Below, piece by piece: positions 5,584-5,677 of a stretch of 5,677 bases of DNA. The DNA comes from Deltaproteobacteria bacterium. GTDB lineage: Bacteria > Desulfobacterota > DSM-4660 > Desulfatiglandales > B25-G16. Numbering within the stretch: the stretch's first letter is position 1; each line of letters begins with the position of its first letter. The notes beneath the pieces were generated by a model, which saw nothing but the letters and a program-made list of their open reading frames with translations, had not been told where the DNA came from and searched no databases. Location of the stretch: assembly GCA_019310745.1 (NCBI GenBank), contig JAFDDS010000085.1, forward strand, positions 1 through 5,677, read 5' to 3'. Made by a program: the position numbers and the translations under genes.

Positions 5584-5677
5584 AGAAGAAAGCCTTCCTT
5601 TTGATGAAAGGACATGCACGTGCCGCCTAAGGGGCTACGCAACAGAGATCTTATGCATTCCGTTTGATAAAAAAGGT

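Overview
The window looks like mid-GC bacterial DNA, probably from an anaerobic or facultative bacterium with sulfate-reducer-type respiratory modules (deltaproteobacterial or Nitrospirae-like). That guess rests mainly on the membrane cytochrome b / HdrD-like iron-sulfur pair on the minus strand. No rRNA or other taxonomic marker is present, so the assignment is weak.

Layout: the two halves converge. The left half is on the plus strand. It holds the 3' part of a tandem universal stress protein gene that runs off the left edge (1-578), a YhbS-like GNAT acetyltransferase (639-1154), and a 12-TM MFS transporter that probably starts at a TTG codon (1327-2532). The right half is on the minus strand and is read from right to left. 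It holds a NarI-like di-heme cytochrome b membrane subunit (5583-4873), an HdrD/DsrK/HmcF-like iron-sulfur protein (4854-3613), and an unrecognised soluble protein with what looks like a degenerate zincin motif (3503-2775). The first two form a close gene pair (17-nt gap) that would move electrons between the membrane quinone pool and a cytoplasmic thiol/disulfide-type iron-sulfur catalyst. The third follows after 109 nt on the same strand.

The 242-bp convergent gap (2533-2774) is the most unusual part. It holds twelve in-register 7-bp repeats (consensus CCCGYAA, with a minus-strand G-quadruplex pattern), then a nested palindrome built from two stems of the form CCCCGTKAAAT / ATTTMACTGGGG, then three copies of CTATCAG that run into the 3' end of the minus-strand gene. 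A related palindrome with the same stem and the same bulged T lies upstream of the MFS gene at 1197-1246, so the MFS gene is bracketed by two members of what appears to be one structured repeat family. A possible promoter and overlapping palindrome sit between the first element and the MFS start.

No stretch longer than 300 bases lacks a gene. I see no CRISPR array, tRNA, rRNA or insertion sequence. I do not see a complete new defence or metabolic system. The structured repeat family and the degenerate zincin-like protein beside the redox pair are the parts least explained by known annotation.
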